Shown here one piece after another: positions 1 through 9,332 of a DNA stretch of 64,000 nucleotides. Under the pieces are notes generated by a model. The model did not search any database and was not told the origin of the DNA. It saw only the letters and a list, made by a program, of their open reading frames with translations. Made by a program: the position numbers and the translations under genes. The DNA is from Erythrobacter sp. (GTDB lineage Bacteria > Pseudomonadota > Alphaproteobacteria > Sphingomonadales > Sphingomonadaceae), in NCBI GenBank assembly GCA_030148605.1, contig JASBTD010000055.1, positions 1 through 64,000 of the forward strand. The letters run 5' to 3'. How positions within the stretch are numbered: the stretch's first letter is position 1; each line of letters opens with the position of its first letter.

Positions 1-7
1 GGCGTCA

Positions 8-925
8 TCATGCGATCCACCCTTGGCCGCGCGCAACGGCATCAATCACCAACGCACCGAACAGCGCGAAGAGATAGAGGATGCTGTACGCAAACAGTGT
101 TTTTTCCGGCTTCATCGTGTCACCTTCCACCGACGTGCGGAACGCGACGGGGACAGAAAGCGCGAGGAATGCGAGTGTAAGCGCCAGCGCGCTCACGCCG
201 TAAATCGCGCCGGTTCCGCCGATCAGCCGCGGCGCCACGGCGATTGGCACAAGCGCAATCGAATAGGCGAGGATCTGGCGGCGTGTGGCGCGTTCGCCAG
301 CAACCACCGGCATCATCGGGATGCCAACCTTGGCGTAGTCTGACTTCACGAACAGCGCGAGCGCCCAGAAGTGCGGCGGTGTCCAGAAGAAGATGATCGC
401 GAACAGCAGCACCGGCATGGCGGTGATCTCGCCAGTCACTGCGACCCAACCGATCATCGGCGGAAACGCGCCTGCACCGCCACCGATCACGATATTCTGC
501 GGGGTGCGCGGCTTCAGCCACATCGTGTAAACAACCGCGTAATAGACAATCGCGACAGCCAGGATAGCTGCCGCCAGCCAGCCGACAGCGAGGCCCATGA
601 TCACTAGCGAGGCTGCTGACAATGCAATGCCGAAATCACGCGCATCGCGCGGGTCCATCCGGCCCGCCGGAAGCGGGCGATTGGCGGTGCGCTTCATTCC
701 CGCATCGATTTCAGCTTCCCACCACTGGTTCAGAACTGCAGAGCCGCCCGCACCCATCGCGATACACAGGATTGCAGCGAAGCCGATGACCGGGTGAATA
801 CTGCCCGGCGCGGCCAGCAAGCCGCAAATGCCGGTAAAGATCACCAGCCGCATCACGCCCGGTTTGGTCAGCGCGAGGAAATCGCGCCAATCAGCCGGCA
901 TTGATTTGGCAGTGGTGGCAGTCAT
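8..925 (-). CDS. ctaB: Protoheme IX farnesyltransferase (heme O synthase)
   Basis: A UbiA-family prenyltransferase that adds a farnesyl group to heme b to make heme O, the precursor of heme A for the cytochrome oxidase encoded just upstream. The 305-residue length is normal. The Mg-prenyl-diphosphate motif [15 protein letters not shown] is near residue 67, and about eight hydrophobic helices follow, so it is an inner-membrane enzyme. It is the third gene of the leftward coxB-ctaD-ctaB operon. Its stop codon overlaps an ATG reading off the left edge (positions 8-6), so the operon probably continues there, by analogy with related genomes towards ctaG and coxC. I took the first ATG; a second Met (MPADWRDF) is nine codons in. 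Confidence 0.95.
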   Translation of the reverse strand: MTATTAKSMPADWRDFLALTKPGVMRLVIFTGICGLLAAPGSIHPVIGFAAILCIAMGAGGSAVLNQWWEAEIDAGMKRTANRPLPAGRMDPRDARDFGIALSAASLVIMGLAVGWLAAAILAVAIVYYAVVYTMWLKPRTPQNIVIGGGAGAFPPMIGWVAVTGEITAMPVLLFAIIFFWTPPHFWALALFVKSDYAKVGIPMMPVVAGERATRRQILAYSIALVPIAVAPRLIGGTGAIYGVSALALTLAFLALSVPVAFRTSVEGDTMKPEKTLFAYSILYLFALFGALVIDAVARGQGWIA

Positions 926-947
926 TGCGTGTCAGTCTCGTTCAATC

Positions 948-998
948 AGAGCGATTTGCTCTTGCATGGGAGGGCGCACCCTGCGGCACGCCCTTCCC
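948..998 (-). other. Two small hairpins between ctaD and ctaB
   Basis: The gap between ctaD and ctaB holds two inverted repeats. One is a GC-rich pair at 968-998 (gggagggcg against cgcccttccc, one bulge). The other is a perfect 5-bp stem with a 5-nt loop at 948-962. Neither is followed by a U-run. They are more likely mRNA-stability or translation-spacing structures inside the operon transcript than terminators. This is inference from pairing only. Confidence 0.35.
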
Positions 999-1018
999 TG
1001 ATCGTTCAAATACGTGCC

Positions 1019-2719
1019 TCAGTCTTGACGGTGATCGTGATAATCGTGGTGATCCTCGATTACCGGCAGCGTCTCGAACTGGTGGAACGGCGGCGGGCTG
1101 GAAAGCGTCCACTCCAGCGTGGTCGCGCCTGGCCCCCATGGGTTTCCTTCAGCCTTCTTGCCAGCGAGGAACGCATAAGCAAGGTTGGCGAAGAACAGCA
1201 GCATCGAACCCGCCATGATCCAGTAGCCAAGCGAGGAAATCTCGTTCCAGTAGCTATAGGCAGCGGTGAAATCCGGATAGCGGCGCGCCATCCCCTGCAT
1301 GCCCAGGAAGTGCTGCGGGAAGAAGATCACGTTCACGCCCACGAAGAAGCCCCAGAAGTGCAGGTGCGCCAGCAGCTCTGAATGCATCCGGCCGCTCATC
1401 TTCGGGAACCAGTAATAGAAACCGGCGAAAAGCGAGAACACCGCACCCATTGACAGCACGTAGTGGAAGTGCGCCACCACGTAATAAGTGTCGTGCAGAT
1501 TGTCGTCGATGCCGCCATTGGCCAGCACAACGCCGGTTACGCCGCCCACAGTGAACAGGAAGATGAAGCCCAGCGCCCATACCAGCGGCGACTTGAACTC
1601 CAGCGAACCGCCCCACATCGTTGCGACCCAGCTGAAGATCTTCACACCGGTCGGTACAGCGATCACCATCGTAGCCGCGGTGAAGTACATCTTCGTATTC
1701 ACGTCGAGGCCCACGGTATACATGTGGTGCGCCCACACGATGAAGCCGACGACACCGATCGCGACCATGGCATAGGCCATGCCGAGATAGCCGAACACCG
1801 GCTTGCGGCTGAAGGTAGCGACGATCTGGCTGATCATGCCGAAGCCCGGCAGGATCATGATGTAGACTTCAGGGTGACCGAAGAACCAGAACAGGTGCTG
1901 GTACAGGATCGGGTCACCGCCGCCGGCAGGATCGAAGAAGGTTGTGCCGAAGTTGCGGTCTGTAATCAGCATGGTGATGGCCGCAGCAAGCACTGGCAGC
2001 GCGAGCAGCAGCAGGAATGCTGTGACCAGCACCGACCACACGAACAGCGGCATCTTGTGCAGCGTCATGCCCGGAGCGCGCATGTTGAAGATCGTGGTGA
2101 TGAAGTTCGTCGCACCCAGAATCGAACCTGCACCGGCAAGATGGAGCGAGAAGATCGCGAAATCTACTGCTGGACCTTGCGAGCCTGTGGTCGAAAGCGG
2201 TGCATAAACCGTCCAGCCCACGCCAGCTCCCATGCCAGTGCCGCCCGGTACGAACATGGAGAAAAGCAGGCTCAGGAAGCCGACAACGGTCAGCCAGAAC
2301 GAAATATTGTTCATCCGCGGGAACGCCATATCCGGCGCGCCGATCATCAGCGGAACAAACCAGTTGCCGAAGCCGCCGATCATCGCCGGCATGACCATGA
2401 AGAAGACCATGATCAGGCCGTGGGCCGTGATGAACACGTTCCACATGTGGTAATTGGCATCCATCGAGCTGCCATCGCCGCCCAACAGGTCAACCCAGAA
2501 ACCGAGATACTGGATACCCGGCTCTGCCAGTTCCATGCGCATCACGCCTGAAATGGCGCCGCCGATGATCCCCGCGACAATCGCGAAGATCAGGTACAGC
2601 GTGCCGATATCCTTGTGGTTGGTCGACATGAACCAGCGAGCGAAAAAGCCCGGCTTGTGATCCGCATCATGTGCGTGATCATCATGGTGAGCGTCAAAAC
2701 CTTCTGCGGTAGTGGCCAT
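1019..2719 (-). CDS. ctaD: Cytochrome c oxidase subunit I (aa3 type)
   Basis: Catalytic heme-copper subunit that binds heme a and the heme a3-CuB centre, reduces O2 and pumps protons. The 566-residue protein has the family hallmarks in order: the heme a ligand region ([20 protein letters not shown]), the CuB His-Tyr motif [17 protein letters not shown], the downstream HH pair (WAHHMYTVG), and the heme ligands in [15 protein letters not shown]. The K- and D-channel regions look intact ([20 protein letters not shown]). The His/Asp-rich N- and C-terminal tails ([21 protein letters not shown]) are common in alphaproteobacterial subunit I. It is co-transcribed with coxB, 33 bp upstream. Confidence 0.97.
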   Translation of the reverse strand: MATTAEGFDAHHDDHAHDADHKPGFFARWFMSTNHKDIGTLYLIFAIVAGIIGGAISGVMRMELAEPGIQYLGFWVDLLGGDGSSMDANYHMWNVFITAHGLIMVFFMVMPAMIGGFGNWFVPLMIGAPDMAFPRMNNISFWLTVVGFLSLLFSMFVPGGTGMGAGVGWTVYAPLSTTGSQGPAVDFAIFSLHLAGAGSILGATNFITTIFNMRAPGMTLHKMPLFVWSVLVTAFLLLLALPVLAAAITMLITDRNFGTTFFDPAGGGDPILYQHLFWFFGHPEVYIMILPGFGMISQIVATFSRKPVFGYLGMAYAMVAIGVVGFIVWAHHMYTVGLDVNTKMYFTAATMVIAVPTGVKIFSWVATMWGGSLEFKSPLVWALGFIFLFTVGGVTGVVLANGGIDDNLHDTYYVVAHFHYVLSMGAVFSLFAGFYYWFPKMSGRMHSELLAHLHFWGFFVGVNVIFFPQHFLGMQGMARRYPDFTAAYSYWNEISSLGYWIMAGSMLLFFANLAYAFLAGKKAEGNPWGPGATTLEWTLSSPPPFHQFETLPVIEDHHDYHDHRQD

Positions 2720-2752
2720 CGTTCAAATACTCTCTGGCTTAATTCAACTGGT

Positions 2753-3709
2753 TCAGGCGGTGGGCGCTTCTTCGACTGATTCCTCAGCCGCAGCTTCTGC
2801 TACTTCAGCGCCGGGGATGCTGCCCCCTTGCTCAAGCACCCAAGCTTCCCATTCTTCGCGTGGCAGAGCTTCAACCACCAGCGGCATGAAGCCGTGGCGT
2901 GCGCCGCACAATTCGTAGCACTGGCCGTAATAGACGCCGGGCTCTTCAATGGTGAGCTGCTTTTCGTTCAAACGTCCGGGAACGGCATCAAGCTTGAACC
3001 ACAGGCTCGGCACGCCGAACGAGTGGATCACGTCAGCGCCGATGGTCTGGATACGCAGCGGCGTGTTCGCAGGCACAACCATGCGGTTATCAACTGCCAG
3101 CTGGTAAGGCTCGCCGCTTGCAACCGCCTCTTCCGGGGTCAGCATGTTCGAAATCACTTCGAAGCCGCCATTGTCGGGATAGGTAAAGCCCCAATACCAC
3201 TGATAGCCGGTAGCCTTGATAGTGACGGCATCTTCAGGCGGCGTTTCAAATTGGCGGGCGAGCAGCTGGATCGAAGGAACTGCAATCACCAGCAGCACGA
3301 TTACAGGGACAACGGTCCAGACGACTTCAATCAGCGTGTTGTGCGTCGTTTTCGACGGCACCGGGTTTGAACGGCGATTGTAGCGCACAATTACCCACAG
3401 CAGCAGGCCGAGCACGAACAGGCTGATGACGGTGATGATCGGAAGCAGGATCGCATCGTGCATCCACAGCGCGTATTGACCGTCAGCCGAATATTGGTCC
3501 TGAAATGACAGCCTGCCATCGACCGGCATGCCCTTCCCTTCAGTCGGAGCCATTGGCGTGTAACCTGCCGGTGCTTCGATTGCAGCTGCATCGCTTGCTG
3601 CGGCATCATCCTGTGCCAGCGCCATGTTCGGCGCCAATGCCAGCAATGCGGCAACCGCAAGCATGACAATTAGTGAATAGGCGTAGCGGCCTGTTTGACC
3701 CAAAACCAT
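2753..3709 (-). CDS. coxB: Cytochrome c oxidase subunit II
   Basis: Subunit II carries the CuA centre that takes electrons from cytochrome c. From the chosen ATG the protein is 318 residues. It has a signal-type N terminus (about residues 8-33, ending ALAQ), two transmembrane helices and a periplasmic cupredoxin domain with the CuA ligands in GQCYELCGARHGFMPL. The Ala/Glu-rich tail (AEVAEAAAEESVEEAPTA) is unusual but not alarming. The reading frame stays open upstream to 4075, but that part overlaps pyrE and looks untranslated. ATG 3709 directly precedes the signal peptide. ATG 3766 is the main alternative. First gene of the leftward oxidase operon. Confidence 0.95.
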   Translation of the reverse strand: MVLGQTGRYAYSLIVMLAVAALLALAPNMALAQDDAAASDAAAIEAPAGYTPMAPTEGKGMPVDGRLSFQDQYSADGQYALWMHDAILLPIITVISLFVLGLLLWVIVRYNRRSNPVPSKTTHNTLIEVVWTVVPVIVLLVIAVPSIQLLARQFETPPEDAVTIKATGYQWYWGFTYPDNGGFEVISNMLTPEEAVASGEPYQLAVDNRMVVPANTPLRIQTIGADVIHSFGVPSLWFKLDAVPGRLNEKQLTIEEPGVYYGQCYELCGARHGFMPLVVEALPREEWEAWVLEQGGSIPGAEVAEAAAEESVEEAPTA

Positions 3710-3810
3710 CTGTCTGACGTTTCCCGCTTCGTTAGTGTCCTGTTGCCCTTGCGAATTACGAGGCATAATCGCAACAGCGAACCCAAACACCCGGCAAAAG
3801 TGCCGAGATT

Positions 3811-3846
3811 GCCCGGCCCTATAGGCGCGCTTGCCCAGCGCCTCAA
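3811..3846 (-). promoter_or_regulatory. Candidate sigma-70 promoter of the oxidase operon
   Basis: Read on the minus strand, TTGAGG (3846-3841) and TATAGG (3823-3818) are separated by exactly 17 bp. This predicts a start near 3811 and a leader of about 100 nt before coxB. It lies in the 212-bp divergent gap between coxB and pyrE. The hexamers are good but the call rests on inspection only. Confidence 0.5.
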
Positions 3847-3921
3847 GCGCTTCTAGGGAGAAAATTATGCAAGGCCGGGTGAACCCCATGCAATCAATGC
3901 AATTTGTTGGATCAATCACGA

Positions 3922-4500
3922 ATGACTGAAGACGAAGTTCTGTCCGAATTCCGTAGCTGCGGCGCGCTGCTTGAAGGGCACTTCCTGTTGTCCTCTGGCA
4001 GGCACAGCGCACACTATTTGCAATGCGCAAGGGTGTTGATGAATGCAGAACGCGCTGGCCGGATCGCGGTTGCAATCGCTCAGAAAATGCCGCGAGAGAT
4101 TCGCAGCGCGGTTGATGTCGTCGTCTCGCCCGCGATGGGTGGCCTGATTATCGGGCATGAAATGGGCCGCGCGCTGGGCAAGGATGCAATGTTCCTCGAA
4201 CGGCCCGAAGGCAAGTTCCACTTGCGGCGTGGCTTCGCGCTGGAGCCAGGCGCCAAGGTGCTGATGGTGGAAGATGTCGTCACCACCGGGCTCTCAAGCC
4301 GCGAAGCGATTGCAGCAGTGGGTGAAGAAGGCGGCGAAGTCATCGCGGAAGTCTCGGTTGTCGATCGTTCCGGCGGCAGTGCGGATTTGGGCGTGCCGTT
4401 CTTCCCGCTGGTCGCGCTCAATTTCCCGACCTATGCCGATGATGAAGTACCGGCTGAACTCGCCGCAGTGCCGATCACCAAGCCGGGAAGCCGCGCCTGA
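3922..4500 (+). CDS. pyrE: Orotate phosphoribosyltransferase
   Basis: Transfers phosphoribose from PRPP to orotate to give OMP, the fifth step of pyrimidine synthesis. From ATG 3922 it is 192 residues, the usual size. The PRPP-binding signature is [14 protein letters not shown], and the N-terminal [15 protein letters not shown] and the flexible-loop region [15 protein letters not shown] are typical. An in-frame TTG at 3904 would add six residues but is unlikely. It heads a tightly packed rightward run (pyrE, pdxJ, small membrane protein, acpS, lepB, DUF3089, ruvX); pdxJ starts 2 bp after the stop. Confidence 0.95.
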   Translation: MTEDEVLSEFRSCGALLEGHFLLSSGRHSAHYLQCARVLMNAERAGRIAVAIAQKMPREIRSAVDVVVSPAMGGLIIGHEMGRALGKDAMFLERPEGKFHLRRGFALEPGAKVLMVEDVVTTGLSSREAIAAVGEEGGEVIAEVSVVDRSGGSADLGVPFFPLVALNFPTYADDEVPAELAAVPITKPGSRA

Positions 4501-4502
4501 TC

Positions 4503-5258
4503 ATGGCAAGTGTCCACAATCCCGGCAGGCTGCGCCTGGGCGTGAACATCGATCACGTGGCAACGATTCGCAATGCACGTGGCGGCGATCATCCCGATCC
4601 GGTGCGCGCAGCGGAGATTGTGGCGCGCGTCGGCGGCGACGGCATAACTGCGCATTTACGCGAAGATCGTCGCCATATCCGCGATGAGGACCTTGCCCGT
4701 ATCCAGGCCGCAACCGATCTTCCGCTCAATCTGGAAATGGCCGCGACTGAGGAAATGCTGGAGATCGCGCTGCGCCACAAACCGCACGCCGCCTGCATCG
4801 TGCCGGAAAAGCGCGAAGAACGCACAACAGAGGGCGGGCTTGATGCGGCAGGACTTCACAACCAGCTGGCACCGATTGTTGGCCGGTTGGCCGATGCCGG
4901 TATTCGCGTTTCGCTGTTTATCGAAGCAAGCGAGCGTCAGCTTGATGCGGCTCTCAGGCTTGGCGCGCCGGTCGTCGAATTCCATACCGGCGAATATGCG
5001 CATGCCTTCCTTGATGGCGATACTGAGCGGCTCGCCAGCGAACTGAAACGCATTTCAGACATGGCCGCTTTGGCTGCCAAGAACGGGATCGAGCCGCATG
5101 CGGGACATGGCCTGACATATGAGAATGTCCAGCCGATTGCCGCGATCCCTCAGCTCGCCGAGCTAAACATCGGGCATTACCTGATCGGCGAAGCAGTGTT
5201 CGTAGGGCTGGAGCCTGCCGTGCGCCGGATGCGAGAGCTGATGGACGACGCACGATGA
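4503..5258 (+). CDS. pdxJ: Pyridoxine 5'-phosphate synthase
   Basis: Condenses 3-amino-1-hydroxyacetone phosphate with 1-deoxyxylulose 5-phosphate to pyridoxine phosphate in the DXP-dependent vitamin B6 pathway. This 251-residue TIM-barrel protein opens with the family motif [17 protein letters not shown]. It also has [19 protein letters not shown] and the C-terminal [11 protein letters not shown]. It starts 2 bp after pyrE and overlaps the next gene by 4 bp (ATGA). The pdxJ-acpS-lepB order is common in alphaproteobacteria; here a small membrane gene is interposed between pdxJ and acpS. Confidence 0.96.
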   Translation: MASVHNPGRLRLGVNIDHVATIRNARGGDHPDPVRAAEIVARVGGDGITAHLREDRRHIRDEDLARIQAATDLPLNLEMAATEEMLEIALRHKPHAACIVPEKREERTTEGGLDAAGLHNQLAPIVGRLADAGIRVSLFIEASERQLDAALRLGAPVVEFHTGEYAHAFLDGDTERLASELKRISDMAALAAKNGIEPHAGHGLTYENVQPIAAIPQLAELNIGHYLIGEAVFVGLEPAVRRMRELMDDAR

Positions 5259-5527
5259 GTGAAACCGCCAGCCCAACCCGCGCGCAAGGCTTGTGGGCAC
5301 TGGCGGGCGTGATCCCGTTCATGCTCAGCATTGCCTTGCTGGGCTACGCCGTGGCGCAACAGGTCTTGCTGGTGTTCGCGATTGCCTGGCCCATGATCCA
5401 GATCTTCGGCTATTCGATGACGCTCAAGATGGCGAAGGGTGATCCGGCGCATTATCTGGTGAAGTCACAAGTGCTGCTGCATTGGATGGTGCTGGCGCTT
5501 GCTGTCGCAATGCTAGTGAGAAATTGA
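5255..5527 (+). CDS. Small three-helix membrane protein, function unknown
   Basis: A 90-residue protein that I cannot assign. After a short polar N terminus ([12 protein letters not shown]) it has a hydrophobic helix around 13-34, a second around 36-54 and a third around 70-88. The polar stretch [15 protein letters not shown] lies between helices 2 and 3, so it is predicted to sit in the inner membrane. It is a real gene by context: it overlaps pdxJ by 4 bp and acpS by 1 bp, so translation is probably coupled on both sides. No catalytic motif is visible. Position next to acpS and lepB suggests a link to lipid or envelope assembly, but that is only positional inference. Confidence 0.75.
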   Translation: MSETASPTRAQGLWALAGVIPFMLSIALLGYAVAQQVLLVFAIAWPMIQIFGYSMTLKMAKGDPAHYLVKSQVLLHWMVLALAVAMLVRN

Positions 5528-5928
5528 TGATCATCGGACTGGGATCAGACCTCTGCAATATTGAACGTATCGCCAATTCGCTTGAGCGGTTTGGCGAGCG
5601 GTTCGAATATCGCGTATTCACGGAAATCGAGCGCGCCAAGGCACGCCGCCGCCCTTTCACTATCGCTGGCACATATGCCAAGCGCTTTGCCGCCAAGGAA
5701 GCTTTCAGCAAAGCTGTTGGCACGGGATTTAAGCGCGGCGTGTTCATGAAGGATATTGGCGTGATCAATTCCCCATCCGGCGCGCCAACGCTTTCATTGA
5801 CAGGTGGTGCGGCGATTCGGCTTGCGGAATTGACCCCGCATGGCCATGAGGCGCGCATTCATCTCACCCTCACTGACGATCATCCATGGGCGCAGGCCTA
5901 TGTGATAATAGAGGCCCACCCACTTTGA
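5527..5928 (+). CDS. acpS: Holo-[acyl-carrier-protein] synthase
   Basis: Transfers 4'-phosphopantetheine from CoA to apo-ACP, activating it for fatty-acid synthesis. From ATG 5527, which overlaps the previous stop by one base, it is 133 residues, normal for the trimeric AcpS family. Both signatures are present: [12 protein letters not shown], with the Mg-binding Asp, at the N terminus, and [16 protein letters not shown] in the middle. The frame is open upstream to 5482, but that overlaps the previous gene and lacks family homology. lepB begins 2 bp after its stop. Confidence 0.95.
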   Translation: MIIGLGSDLCNIERIANSLERFGERFEYRVFTEIERAKARRRPFTIAGTYAKRFAAKEAFSKAVGTGFKRGVFMKDIGVINSPSGAPTLSLTGGAAIRLAELTPHGHEARIHLTLTDDHPWAQAYVIIEAHPL

Positions 5929-5930
5929 GC

Positions 5931-6821
5931 ATGCAAACCGGCACTGATACTGTGAACACTTCCGAAACCGCCGCTGAAGAAAAGGTCAACTGGCTCGCCG
6001 AATTGCGCGGGCTGGCACTGATGCTGCTCGCCGTGTTGGCCTTCCACAGCCTGGTGGCCAAGCCATTCTACATCCCCTCAACATCGATGATGCCAACGCT
6101 GCATGTGGGTGACCGGCTAGTGGTCAGCAAATATCCCTATGGCTGGAGCTGGGCCTCGGCCAGTTTCCACCTTCTGCCACGCGGTGACTGGCGCATCCTT
6201 GCAGACACGCCTGAATATGGCGACATCGTGATCCCGGTGCATCCGGTACGCGACGAGGACTATATCAAGCGCGTGGTCGCTTTGCCGGGAGACCGGATTG
6301 CGGTGCAGGACGGAATCATCATCCTCAACGGCGAAGCGGTGTCGCGGGAAATCGTGCCGGATGTAAAAATTCCCTTCGAACCCGAATTGATCTGCGAAAG
6401 CGGGATGCCGTGCCTCAATGCCTTCTCGCGCTACCTTGTGCGCGATGCCAATGGTGCGCAGTTCTATGAAGTGCCGGCATATCGCGAAACCTTGCCCAAT
6501 GGCGCATCTTACCTGGTGATCGATCATATAGACAATCAGCCGCTCGACAATTTTGCTGAGATGGAAGTGCCAGAAGGTCATGTGTTCGTGATGTGGGACA
6601 ATCGCGATAAATCCGCTGACAGCCGCGACTTGTTCAGCCCGCGCGGGTTGATGGGGCCGGTACCGATGGAAAACATCGGCGGTCGTGCAGAATTCATCAC
6701 TTTCTCGCTCGACGGTTCCGCCAGCTGGAACCCGTTAACCTGGTGGTCCGCATTGCGGGGTGACCGCGCGTGGACAACGCTGCGCCCGGCGATGGCCGAA
6801 CAGGGTTCAGGCAGCGAGTAA
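5931..6821 (+). CDS. lepB: Signal peptidase I
   Basis: Inner-membrane serine protease that removes signal peptides from exported proteins. From ATG 5931 it is 296 residues. One transmembrane helix (about 23-43) precedes the catalytic-Ser box FYIPSTSMMPTL. The catalytic-Lys box is DYIKRVVALPGDR, and the C-terminal box is VMWDNRDKSADSR, where most family members have GDNRxxSxDSR. The Gly of that box is replaced by Trp. An insert near 150-200 with a Cys pair (ELICESGMPCLN) is larger than in E. coli. In many alphaproteobacteria rnc and era follow; here a DUF3089 gene and ruvX follow instead. Confidence 0.94.
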   Translation: MQTGTDTVNTSETAAEEKVNWLAELRGLALMLLAVLAFHSLVAKPFYIPSTSMMPTLHVGDRLVVSKYPYGWSWASASFHLLPRGDWRILADTPEYGDIVIPVHPVRDEDYIKRVVALPGDRIAVQDGIIILNGEAVSREIVPDVKIPFEPELICESGMPCLNAFSRYLVRDANGAQFYEVPAYRETLPNGASYLVIDHIDNQPLDNFAEMEVPEGHVFVMWDNRDKSADSRDLFSPRGLMGPVPMENIGGRAEFITFSLDGSASWNPLTWWSALRGDRAWTTLRPAMAEQGSGSE

Positions 6822-6826
6822 TCCGC

Positions 6827-7966
6827 ATGGCGAAGAAGTTTCTCTACATAATCGCCGCGCTGATCCTGCTGTTCCTGGCAGCCCTGCTCGTCTTGCGCGT
6901 TTGGGCGCAGGAACTGACAGCGCTGGCGCTGGTGCCATCGGCTGAATTCACCGAGCAAGAGACTTTGGCAGACAATGCCTATTCCGATCCCGCGATGTGG
7001 TATGCGCACCCGCAAATGGCTGGCGATAATCCGGCGCGCTGGCAGCCGGATTTTGCCAGCGACAGGGGCTTGCTCCCGACGCCTGCAGACCCCTCGCCGC
7101 CTGACTTTGCGGTCTTCTTCATTCATCCGACCAGCTATCTTAGTCGGTCGAGCTGGAACGCCGAGCTAGGCAATGAGGATGCCGAAGATCTCGCGCGGCT
7201 ATATGTGCAGGCCATGGCCAGCCCCTTCAATCGGGCGAGCGAAATCTGGGCACCGCGCTATCGCCAGGCGACCATGGGCGCATTCCTGACTGACGGGATT
7301 GAAGGACAATTGGCATTCGACACCGCCTATCGGGATGTGGCGCTGGCTTTTGATCATTTCATTCAAAGCATCGACCCGGAAATGCCGATAGTACTGGCGG
7401 GGCATAGCCAAGGATCACTTCACTTGATCACTTTGCTCCACGAGCGGGTTGCCGATAAGGATCTGGCTGACAGAATTGCTGGCGCCTATGTTGTCGGCTG
7501 GCCGATATCCGAAACGCATGACTTGCCGTATATGGGGCTTGCTGCGTGCAACGCGCCTGACCAGCCCGGATGCATCCAGAGCTGGGCCAGCTACGCTGAA
7601 CCTGCAGATCCATCGCAGGTAGCGCAGTATTACAGTGAATCGGTCGGCCTCGACGGGAAAGCACGGGGCGAAAGCCCGATTCTCTGCACAAACCCGCTAA
7701 CCGGCGCGCGCGGAGGCGAGGCGCCTGCCAGTGCCAATCTGGGCACGCTGGTCCCCGATGAAAGCCTGTCCAACGGGTCGCTGGTTCCCGGAATGGTCCC
7801 GGCTCGTTGTGAAGCGCGCGGGATATTGTTGATCGGCGATCCGCCCGAGATGGGGCGCTATGTCCTCCCGGGCAATGACTACCACGTCTATGACATCCCG
7901 CTTTTTTGGGCGAATGTGCAGGCCGATGTCATGCGCCGGGTTGAAGCATGGGCTGCGCGTTCTTGA
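6827..7966 (+). CDS. DUF3089 alpha/beta-hydrolase-like protein
   Basis: A 379-residue protein of the DUF3089 family, which has an alpha/beta-hydrolase-like fold but no established substrate. From ATG 6827 a membrane anchor or signal helix spans about residues 4-24. A conserved FFIHPTSYL strand follows near residue 95. The nucleophile elbow GHSQGS is near residue 195, and the C-terminal acid/His region contains GNDYHVYDIPLFW. The frame is open upstream to 6770, but that part overlaps lepB. It follows lepB by 5 bp and overlaps the start of ruvX by 19 bp. An esterase or lipase role is plausible but unproven. Confidence 0.8.
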   Translation: MAKKFLYIIAALILLFLAALLVLRVWAQELTALALVPSAEFTEQETLADNAYSDPAMWYAHPQMAGDNPARWQPDFASDRGLLPTPADPSPPDFAVFFIHPTSYLSRSSWNAELGNEDAEDLARLYVQAMASPFNRASEIWAPRYRQATMGAFLTDGIEGQLAFDTAYRDVALAFDHFIQSIDPEMPIVLAGHSQGSLHLITLLHERVADKDLADRIAGAYVVGWPISETHDLPYMGLAACNAPDQPGCIQSWASYAEPADPSQVAQYYSESVGLDGKARGESPILCTNPLTGARGGEAPASANLGTLVPDESLSNGSLVPGMVPARCEARGILLIGDPPEMGRYVLPGNDYHVYDIPLFWANVQADVMRRVEAWAARS

Positions 7967-8433
7967 TCACCGATAGCGCGAGCGAATTGCGCAACATTTT
8001 GCCCGACGGCGGTGCCCTGCTCGGTCTCGATCTTGGCACCAAGACCATCGGCATCGCGACCAGCGATGCAGGCTGGCGTTTCGCAACTGCGGGCAAGACG
8101 CTGGCTCGCGGAAAATTCGGGCGTGATCGCGAAGCACTTGCTGCAATGATCAAGGAGCGGGGCGTCAAAGCCATCGTAATCGGCCTGCCGCGCAATATGG
8201 ACGGCAGCGAAGGGCCACGTGCTCAGGCGAGCCGAGCCTATGCCCGCAATCTTTCACAGGCGTTCGAATTACCTGTTCTGCTTTGGGATGAGCGTTGGTC
8301 AACTCAAAGCGCGGAAAGCGCCATGATCGGGCAGGACATGAGCCGCGCCAAACGTGCCGAAAGGATCGACAGCCACGCCGCCGCCGTGATCCTGCAAGGT
8401 GCGCTCGATGCGCTTGCAGGGAACGCGTTTTAG
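7948..8433 (+). CDS. ruvX: YqgF/RuvX family RNase H-fold nuclease
   Basis: Member of the YqgF family, which processes pre-16S rRNA and is also annotated as a putative Holliday-junction resolvase. The 161-residue protein has the RNase H-fold acidic residues in LGLDLGTKTIGIATSD, in the LLWDERWST strand and in DSHAAAVILQ near the C terminus. The motif GLPRNMDGSEGPRAQ is characteristic. ATG 7948 overlaps the previous gene by 19 bp. TTG 7963 (LITDSASEL) would give a shorter protein with less overlap. Last gene of the rightward operon; it overlaps the convergent cupin gene by 4 bp. Confidence 0.9.
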   Translation: MGCAFLITDSASELRNILPDGGALLGLDLGTKTIGIATSDAGWRFATAGKTLARGKFGRDREALAAMIKERGVKAIVIGLPRNMDGSEGPRAQASRAYARNLSQAFELPVLLWDERWSTQSAESAMIGQDMSRAKRAERIDSHAAAVILQGALDALAGNAF

Positions 8434-9332
8434 GCCAGTTCCAACGCCTTGCGATAGCGCATCGCAGTAGCTTGCAGCATTCGGCTGCCCGACAATTCCG
8501 CCTCGCGCCACAAGGCATCGCGCGCAGCCTCATTCCCAAGTTTCAATGATCGCGCTTCATAGCTTGCAAGGCGAAGCCGGTCGCTCGGATGGGTCTTGCC
8601 GAAAGTCTCTGCCAAATCCTGTGCTTCGCTAAGGCCGGTCGCGACCGCCACCCGCAGGAATACCTCGGTGGAGTTCGGGCTCAGCACCCTGTCGATCGAG
8701 CCTTTATTCAGGTCAAACGCATATTGATCGAACCAGTGCTGGCTTGGATCGACATGCATAACATTCAGCGAGACAGAGAGGCTCTCCGGCGGGATCTGGC
8801 TGTGAATGTCCTGATGCGCGCGGTAAAGCATCAGCTTGCCTTCATGCAGCGCGCTGCGTTCAACAAAGCGCAAATCTGGCTGCTCGCCTGGAAAGCCAGC
8901 TACCGCCGCATAGTCATATTCGTAGTAATCGCTGCGATAACCCGGTCCAAGGTATCCGCTCGTCAGGAACGAGAAGTTATGATCATGCGGCACGCCATAG
9001 ACGAAGGTTTTCGCGCCGCTGGCATGGAAGCAATGATCACGCTCAGATGGCCAGATATTGGCGCGCAAGAAGGTGTTGCTGTGCTGACCGCTCAGCACGA
9101 TCGCTTGCGGGCCATAGCCGCTGTCAATCGGGTCAGCGCGGTCATGATGTTTGAGTCGATCAATCAGCATGTCGCCGAGAAAATCACGATTGTTGGTCAA
9201 TTTGCGCAATGCCAGCGCACATCGGTTGGTCGACTCTTCCGAAGCGGGATCAAAGCCTGACTGCGTGATCTCCTCAAGGCACTCCTCAAGGCTGAATACT
9301 TCAGCGCTTTCAGCAGCGATTACATTGGGCAT
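8430..9332 (-). CDS. Cupin-like protein with intact His/Glu metal site, possible peptide-modifying oxygenase
   Basis: I do not recognise a named family. The 300-residue protein has a helical N terminus (1-80) and a cupin-like beta core. Motif 1 carries H116-D-H118 and E138 (GVPHDHNFSF, then DYYEYDY). Motif 2 carries H173 and N190 (RAHQDIHSQI, SLNVM). This spacing is what a three-His/one-Glu Fe(II) cupin would show. A helical C terminus (222-300) resembles the C terminus of the gene directly upstream, although that partner lacks the metal ligands. It is the last gene of a three-gene leftward unit beginning with a 52-residue peptide, and it overlaps its partner by 13 bp. A metal-dependent oxygenase acting on the peptide is inference. 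Confidence 0.6.
   Translation of the reverse strand: MPNVIAAESAEVFSLEECLEEITQSGFDPASEESTNRCALALRKLTNNRDFLGDMLIDRLKHHDRADPIDSGYGPQAIVLSGQHSNTFLRANIWPSERDHCFHASGAKTFVYGVPHDHNFSFLTSGYLGPGYRSDYYEYDYAAVAGFPGEQPDLRFVERSALHEGKLMLYRAHQDIHSQIPPESLSVSLNVMHVDPSQHWFDQYAFDLNKGSIDRVLSPNSTEVFLRVAVATGLSEAQDLAETFGKTHPSDRLRLASYEARSLKLGNEAARDALWREAELSGSRMLQATAMRYRKALELA

Noticed and set aside
1463-2551. Long open frame antisense to ctaD
   Set aside because: Its product is His/Arg-rich with no family pattern; it is the shadow of a conserved gene in GC-rich DNA.
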